In this document: piece after piece, positions 5,302-9,046 of the stretch | Numbering within the stretch: the first letter of the stretch is position 1 | Layout of the letters: each line of letters starts with the position of its first letter | Origin: DATEMK01 sp035275625 | Lineage (GTDB): Bacteria; Bacteroidota; Bacteroidia; AKYH767-A; OLB10 | Length of the DNA stretch: 9,046 nt | Assembly (NCBI GenBank): GCA_035275625.1 | Contig: DATEMK010000179.1 | Location: forward strand, 1-9,046 | Direction: 5' to 3' | Notes under the pieces: generated by a model | Databases searched by the model: none | What the model was told of the DNA's origin: nothing | What the model saw: the letters and a program-made list of their open reading frames with translations, nothing else | Translations under genes and position numbers: made by a program

Positions 5302-7194
5302 ATGAGAACGCTTGTCACCAGGCAAAACATGCCGCGCTGGATCATTTTTACCTGTGATCTCGGCATTGTTTTATTTTCGATAATACTCTCCAATTTGCTC
5401 CGGTTTAATTTCCGGATTCCACACAATGAAATTCTGAATCTCAGGTATGTAATCCCGATTATTATTATTGTAAGGGCAGTGAGCTTTTTCTATTTTAAAA
5501 CCTATGCGGGTATTATTATGTACACCAGCACGCGTGATGCCGTGAGGATTTTTTTAACGCTTTCTGCCGGATCTGTTTTTTTTATTGTGGTCAACATTTT
5601 TTCCCGCATTATTGAAAACATTAATATCATACCTTTTTCCATTATTATTCTTGAATTTATCATTACGGTTTTGTTTATGACAGGCGGAAGAGTTTCGGTA
5701 AAAATTTTATATGCCGAATTAAAAAATCCGACCCGGGAGAAAACAAATGTGATTATTTACGGAGCGGGTGATGCAGGGGTCATTGCTAAAAGAGCCATTG
5801 ACCGCGATGCCGGATCAAAATACAAGGTGATGGCTTTTGTGGATGATGATGAAAATAAAAAGAAAAAATACCTCGAAGGCATTCCGATCTATGACGCAAA
5901 AACGGAACTGGAAAATTTGTTAAAGAACAATGAAGTAAAACATCTCATTATTGCCATTCAGAATATTTCTCCGCAACGGAAAAAAGAAATCATCGAATCG
6001 TGCATGCAATATGATACAAAAGTGCTGAACGTGCCGCCAGTGACTAACTGGATCAATGGTGAACTGAGCTTTAAACAAATTAAAAAAATAAAAATTGAAG
6101 ATTTGCTTAACCGCGATCCGATTCAATTGGATGTGGCGCAAATAAAAAATGAGATTGGTGGAAAAACAATTTTGATTACAGGTGCAGCCGGAAGCATAGG
6201 AAGTGAAATCGTAAGGCAGATTATTCCTTTTCATCCTAAAAATATTGTGATGCTGGACAGCGCTGAATCTCCTTTGTACGAACTGGAACTGGACATTGCA
6301 GAATCGAAAAAAAATTTCAGCTGCGAAACGGTTGTAGGTGATATTCGAAATGCTGAAAGGCTGCGAAACGTGTTCAAAACATTTCGTCCTGATATTGTTT
6401 TTCATGCTGCGGCTTACAAGCATGTTCCGGTGATGGAAAACAATCCGTCTGAATCTATTTTTACTAACGTGCTTGGCACTAAAGTGATGGCTGATCTTGC
6501 AAATGAATTCAGAACAAAAAAATTTGTGATGATTTCAACGGATAAAGCGGTGAATCCCACGAGTATTATGGGAGCTACCAAGCGTATTGCTGAAATTTAT
6601 ATTCAATCGCTTAATAAACATTCTGAATGTAAGTTTATTACTACACGTTTTGGAAATGTGCTGGGATCTAACGGCTCGGTTATTCCGCGTTTCAAAAAAC
6701 AAATTGAAGCTGGTCAGCCGGTTACTGTGACGCATCCTGATATTACCCGCTATTTTATGACCATTTCAGAAGCTTGCCAGCTTGTGCTTGAAGCAGGTGC
6801 AATGGGAAAAGGCGGTGAGGTTTTTATTTTTGATATGGGAGCCCCTGTAAAAATTGCGGAGCTTGCGAAGAAAATGATCAAGCTGTATGGATTAACTCTC
6901 GGAAAAGATATTCAGATTGATTATACGGGCTTGCGCGCAGGTGAAAAGCTGTTTGAAGAATTGCTGGCAGACCATGAAAACACTTTGCCAACGCATCACC
7001 AGAAAATTATGATAGCTAAAGTAAAGGAGTATGACTTTGAAAATATTTCTGACGAAATTAAAGAGCTGATCGGCTTGTTTGATACCCAGAATAATGACGC
7101 GATTGTTAAAAAGATGAAACTGATTGTTCCTGAATTTATCAGTCAGAATTCTGTGTATGAAAAATTAGACCGTGTAAATGAACATTCTTCTTAA
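5302..7194 (+). CDS. Membrane-anchored nucleotide-sugar 4,6-dehydratase (CapD/WbpM/FlaA1 type)
   Basis: This large membrane SDR enzyme probably dehydrates UDP-GlcNAc or a related sugar to a 4-keto-6-deoxy intermediate for surface glycans. The 630 aa are organised as four N-terminal membrane helices (about 14-33, 48-66, 84-102 and 110-129), a first Rossmann-like domain with YGAGDAG (GAGDAG at 154-159), and the catalytic SDR domain with GAAGSIGSE (294-302). The HAAAYKHVPVMENNP block follows, then STDK (T413-D414-K415) and M423-x3-K427. Met at the usual SDR Tyr position is characteristic of the WbpM/PglF group. RAGEKLFEELL near the C-terminus is also typical. The ATG is preceded directly by an in-frame TAA, fixing the start. 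A DinB-family gene follows 3 nt downstream, and a glycosyltransferase diverges upstream. The exact sugar product cannot be read from the sequence. Confidence 0.93.
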   Translation: MRTLVTRQNMPRWIIFTCDLGIVLFSIILSNLLRFNFRIPHNEILNLRYVIPIIIIVRAVSFFYFKTYAGIIMYTSTRDAVRIFLTLSAGSVFFIVVNIFSRIIENINIIPFSIIILEFIITVLFMTGGRVSVKILYAELKNPTREKTNVIIYGAGDAGVIAKRAIDRDAGSKYKVMAFVDDDENKKKKYLEGIPIYDAKTELENLLKNNEVKHLIIAIQNISPQRKKEIIESCMQYDTKVLNVPPVTNWINGELSFKQIKKIKIEDLLNRDPIQLDVAQIKNEIGGKTILITGAAGSIGSEIVRQIIPFHPKNIVMLDSAESPLYELELDIAESKKNFSCETVVGDIRNAERLRNVFKTFRPDIVFHAAAYKHVPVMENNPSESIFTNVLGTKVMADLANEFRTKKFVMISTDKAVNPTSIMGATKRIAEIYIQSLNKHSECKFITTRFGNVLGSNGSVIPRFKKQIEAGQPVTVTHPDITRYFMTISEACQLVLEAGAMGKGGEVFIFDMGAPVKIAELAKKMIKLYGLTLGKDIQIDYTGLRAGEKLFEELLADHENTLPTHHQKIMIAKVKEYDFENISDEIKELIGLFDTQNNDAIVKKMKLIVPEFISQNSVYEKLDRVNEHSS

Positions 7195-7197
7195 ACT

Positions 7198-7638
7198 ATG
7201 CGTGAAGCCATAAGCCGCCTTGAATTTTTGTGCAATACAATTCCTCCGAAGCTGAAAGAATTTTCGGAAGAAGTTTTTTCCCGTAAACCCGCTCCTGCAA
7301 AGTGGTCAAAGAAAGAAGTTATCGGGCATCTTACAGATTCGGCTGCCAATAATATTCAGCGGTTTGTGAGGATGCAGTACGAAAATGTTCCCTTTATTAT
7401 TTATGCTCAAAATGAATGGGTGGATTTGCAGGATTATAGAAATAAAAACAGCTCTGAAATTATTCAACTTTGGGAACTATTGAACAGGCATATTGTGCAT
7501 ATTTTAAAAAATGTTCCGGAAAAAAATTTTTTGCTGCTTTGTAAAACAAATGAGCCGGAGCCCGTTACTTTATTATGGCTTGCAGAGGACTATGTGAAAC
7601 ATCTGGAGCATCACCTGAAACAAATTGTATCGTATTAA
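7198..7638 (+). CDS. DinB superfamily protein
   Basis: This 146-aa protein has the DinB/YfiT-like four-helix fold, a family of metal-binding enzymes that includes thiol-dependent S-transferases. Visible signatures are PAPAKWSKKEVIGHLTDSAANN in the N-terminal half, giving metal ligand H44, and the C-terminal HLEHHLKQI (H135-x3-H139), which together form the usual His triad. Length is typical. No signal peptide is present, so it is cytoplasmic. It starts 3 nt after the dehydratase stop codon, with no room for its own promoter, so the two are almost certainly cotranscribed and possibly translationally coupled. A functional link to nucleotide-sugar metabolism is not known from the family. Substrate unknown. 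Confidence 0.85.
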   Translation: MREAISRLEFLCNTIPPKLKEFSEEVFSRKPAPAKWSKKEVIGHLTDSAANNIQRFVRMQYENVPFIIYAQNEWVDLQDYRNKNSSEIIQLWELLNRHIVHILKNVPEKNFLLLCKTNEPEPVTLLWLAEDYVKHLEHHLKQIVSY

Positions 7639-7667
7639 TATTCCAAATTTTTAAAAATTGGAATATT
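7637..7667. terminator. Possible bidirectional terminator between convergent genes
   Basis: AATATTCCAA (7637-7646) pairs with TTGGAATATT (7658-7667), and the inner TTTTT and AAAAA also pair, leaving one unpaired A at 7647. The palindrome overlaps the stop codons of both convergent genes, the DinB-family gene (TAA ending 7638) and miaE (TAA starting at 7667 on the window axis). The stem is AT-rich, so it is weaker than a classical intrinsic terminator, but the placement is that of a shared terminator. Confidence 0.55.
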
Positions 7668-8248
7668 TACCCATGCACAGTTTCCTTCACCCCGAATTGT
7701 TTAATGATTTGACCTTCATAATCTAAAAATTCCTGCCAGCGTTTTTCCACATCCTCTCCGTTTGCATATTGTTTTGCAAACCCGATGAAGGTGGTATAAT
7801 GAGTCGCTTCGCTGATCATCAGTTCGTGATAAAAGGCTGCAAGCTCTTTGTCATTAATATTTTCTGACAATACACGGAAGCGTTCACAACTGCGCGCTTC
7901 AATCATGGCGGCAAAAAGTAAATGATCTGTCATTTGCGTGTGGCGCGCTCCGCCTTTTCTTCTGAAATTGTAAAGCAGGTTTACGTATTCATCTTTTCGT
8001 TCAGGGCCGAGTACCCACCCGCGTTCAATAATTTTTTCATGTACCATCTGAAAATGCGTCAGCTCTTCCTGCGCAAGCTGAATCATTGCTTTTACAAGAT
8101 CAGGATACTCCGGATAACGGACAATGATGGAAACAGCATTGGTGGCGGCTTTCTGCTCACACCATGCATGGTCAATCAAAATTTCTTTGATGTTTTTTTC
8201 TACAATGTTTACCCAGCGGGGATCGGTAGGAAGTTTTAAGCGAAGCAT
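7667..8248 (-). CDS. miaE: tRNA 2-methylthio-N6-isopentenyladenosine-37 hydroxylase
   Basis: MiaE is an oxygen-dependent diiron enzyme that hydroxylates the isopentenyl group of ms2i6A at tRNA position 37, after MiaA and MiaB have acted. The 193-aa protein shows the ferritin-like four-helix ligand set in order: E31 in DHAWCEQKAA, E62 with H65 in EELTHF, E117 in IEARSCERF, and E147 with H150 in SEATHY. Length and the RKGGARHTQMTDHLL block fit the family. miaA and miaB are not in this window. The ATG at 8248 has no convincing adjacent -7 box; a TAATTTCG-like sequence lies about 110 nt upstream on the minus strand. It stands alone, convergent with the DinB-family gene and divergent from the desaturase. 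Confidence 0.93.
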   Translation of the reverse strand: MLRLKLPTDPRWVNIVEKNIKEILIDHAWCEQKAATNAVSIIVRYPEYPDLVKAMIQLAQEELTHFQMVHEKIIERGWVLGPERKDEYVNLLYNFRRKGGARHTQMTDHLLFAAMIEARSCERFRVLSENINDKELAAFYHELMISEATHYTTFIGFAKQYANGEDVEKRWQEFLDYEGQIIKQFGVKETVHG

Positions 8249-8479
8249 GAGAGAGACTGTAGTTTAAGGTTTGAGGCCATAATGCTGAAATAGCAACTAA
8301 TAGATAACAATTAACGTAATATAATTAACAAATCATGATTAAATCTTAACAAGACTTGCGAAATTAACGAGAAAGATTTGAACATGAGGGTGTGATTAAT
8401 TATCAGAAAAAAGTTGGCGGTTAAACTGCGACAGGCAAAAATAAACCTACCTTTACGCCCTTAGAATTTTCAATAAACA
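8249..8479. other. Divergent intergenic region, miaE / desaturase
   Basis: These 231 bp are AT-rich and hold no credible ORF or tRNA. TTAAC/AATTAAC motifs recur irregularly. A perfect 10-bp palindrome, AATCATGATT, lies at 8331-8340, and a minus-strand TAATTTCG (8366-8359) could be a -7 element for miaE with a leader of about 105 nt. Nothing else stands out. Confidence 0.5.
8448..8455 (+). promoter_or_regulatory. Weak -7-like box of the desaturase gene
   Basis: TACCTTTA differs from TAnnTTTG in the last base and ends 24 nt before the ATG. The spacing is suitable for a short-leader promoter, but no -33 box was found at the right distance. Confidence 0.25.
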
Positions 8480-9046
8480 ATGTCAGTTAAAATTAAATTC
8501 AATAAAAGAGGCGATACTGATTTTATTACCACGCTGAAGGAGCGCGTAAATGAATATTTTGAAAAAAAGAATACTTCCAAATTCGGCAACTGGCAGATGT
8601 ATGCCAAGCTGGTTTTCTTTTTTGGGGGAATGGTCGGGATTTATTTAATATTAATCAGCGATTTGTTCCATCCTGCGGGAACGCTTTTAATATGGATGCT
8701 GCTGGGGTTGTTCATTGCATTCAACGGTTTTAATGTAGCTCATGATGCTGTGCATGGAGCGTTTTCAAAATACCCGCTGCTGAACAGAATTTTTTCATAT
8801 ACATTCAATGTTTTGGGAGCCAACGAATACATGTGGAAGATCATGCACAATGTAATTCATCATACGTATACCAACATTGCGGGTCATGATGAGGATCTTG
8901 AACCGGTTTCATTTATACGGCTCAATACTGAAAAAAAATTAAAAAAGATTCATCGCTACCAGCACTGGTATGCTATTTTTTTCTACAGCTTTGCTTCTTT
9001 ATCATGGGTTTTGAAAAAAGATTTTGATACTTTTTTCCGTAAAAAA
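8480..9046 (+). CDS. Membrane fatty acid (acyl-CoA) desaturase, 3' end outside window
   Basis: This is a partial gene: 189 codons are present and the frame stays open to the window edge. It encodes a membrane diiron fatty acid desaturase that introduces a double bond into acyl chains, so it would tune membrane fluidity. After an amphipathic N-terminus there are hydrophobic segments at about 44-62 and 68-87. The first histidine box is HDAVH (88-92) in the context FNVAHDAVHG. The second is H123-x3-H127-H128 in HNVIHHTYTN, followed by GHDEDLEP, a pattern seen in delta-6/linoleoyl-CoA-type desaturases. The third histidine box should lie beyond the window, so completeness cannot be judged. The start ATG follows a 24-nt stretch after a weak -7 box. 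Regiospecificity cannot be assigned. Confidence 0.9.
   Translation, partial: MSVKIKFNKRGDTDFITTLKERVNEYFEKKNTSKFGNWQMYAKLVFFFGGMVGIYLILISDLFHPAGTLLIWMLLGLFIAFNGFNVAHDAVHGAFSKYPLLNRIFSYTFNVLGANEYMWKIMHNVIHHTYTNIAGHDEDLEPVSFIRLNTEKKLKKIHRYQHWYAIFFYSFASLSWVLKKDFDTFFRKK

Noticed and set aside
5920..6423. 167-codon open frame on the minus strand inside the CapD-type gene
   Set aside because: It lies antisense to a clearly conserved coding region with intact NAD-binding and catalytic motifs; the translation is Phe/Asn-rich with no recognisable domain, so it is a shadow of the real gene.
8249..8479. Small RNA, riboswitch or tRNA in the miaE-desaturase spacer
   Set aside because: No cloverleaf, conserved riboswitch core or strong GC-rich stem was visible; only an AT-rich stretch with a 10-bp palindrome.

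Overview
The window looks like chromosomal DNA of a Bacteroidota (Bacteroidetes) bacterium. It is AT-rich. Several genes are preceded by the Bacteroidota -7 promoter motif TAnnTTTG rather than a Shine-Dalgarno sequence. The gene set also fits that phylum: a MORN-repeat/TonB C-terminal protein, a Zn-dependent PLC/S1-P1-type secreted enzyme, a ComB-type phosphatase and MiaE. This assignment is an inference from gene style; no rRNA or tRNA is present to confirm it.

Layout. Positions 1-3099 hold three genes on the minus strand, transcribed from right to left: gcvT (glycine cleavage T protein), a comB-like 2-phosphosulfolactate phosphatase, and a secreted Zn-dependent phospholipase C/S1-P1 family protein. 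The last two are 11 nt apart and probably cotranscribed. gcvT and comB are separated by a 213-bp inverted-repeat element built from ACGAAT units. Positions 3267-4004 (plus) hold a secreted MORN-repeat/TonB C-terminal protein, convergent with a group-1-type glycosyltransferase (4035-5099, minus). The glycosyltransferase diverges from a 630-aa membrane-anchored CapD/WbpM-type nucleotide-sugar dehydratase (5302-7194, plus). Their shared promoter region is filled with octamer repeats in inverted orientation. A DinB-superfamily protein follows the dehydratase after 3 nt. It converges on miaE (7667-8248, minus) with an AT-rich palindrome covering both stop codons. At the right edge a membrane fatty acid desaturase (8480 onward) runs off the window.

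How the genes relate: the glycosyltransferase and the CapD-type dehydratase belong to cell-surface polysaccharide or glycoconjugate synthesis. The rest is a mix of one-carbon metabolism, sulfonate metabolism, tRNA modification and lipid metabolism, with no evident common pathway.

I see no convincing novel multi-gene system. The material most worth a second look is non-coding. There are three different short-unit repeat elements, two of them arranged as large inverted repeats touching start or stop codons. There is a 40-bp duplication that copies the comB start codon and creates an overlapping upstream ORF. There is also a recurring geometry in which the -7 promoter box sits only 4-8 nt from the start codon, which predicts leaderless or nearly leaderless mRNAs.
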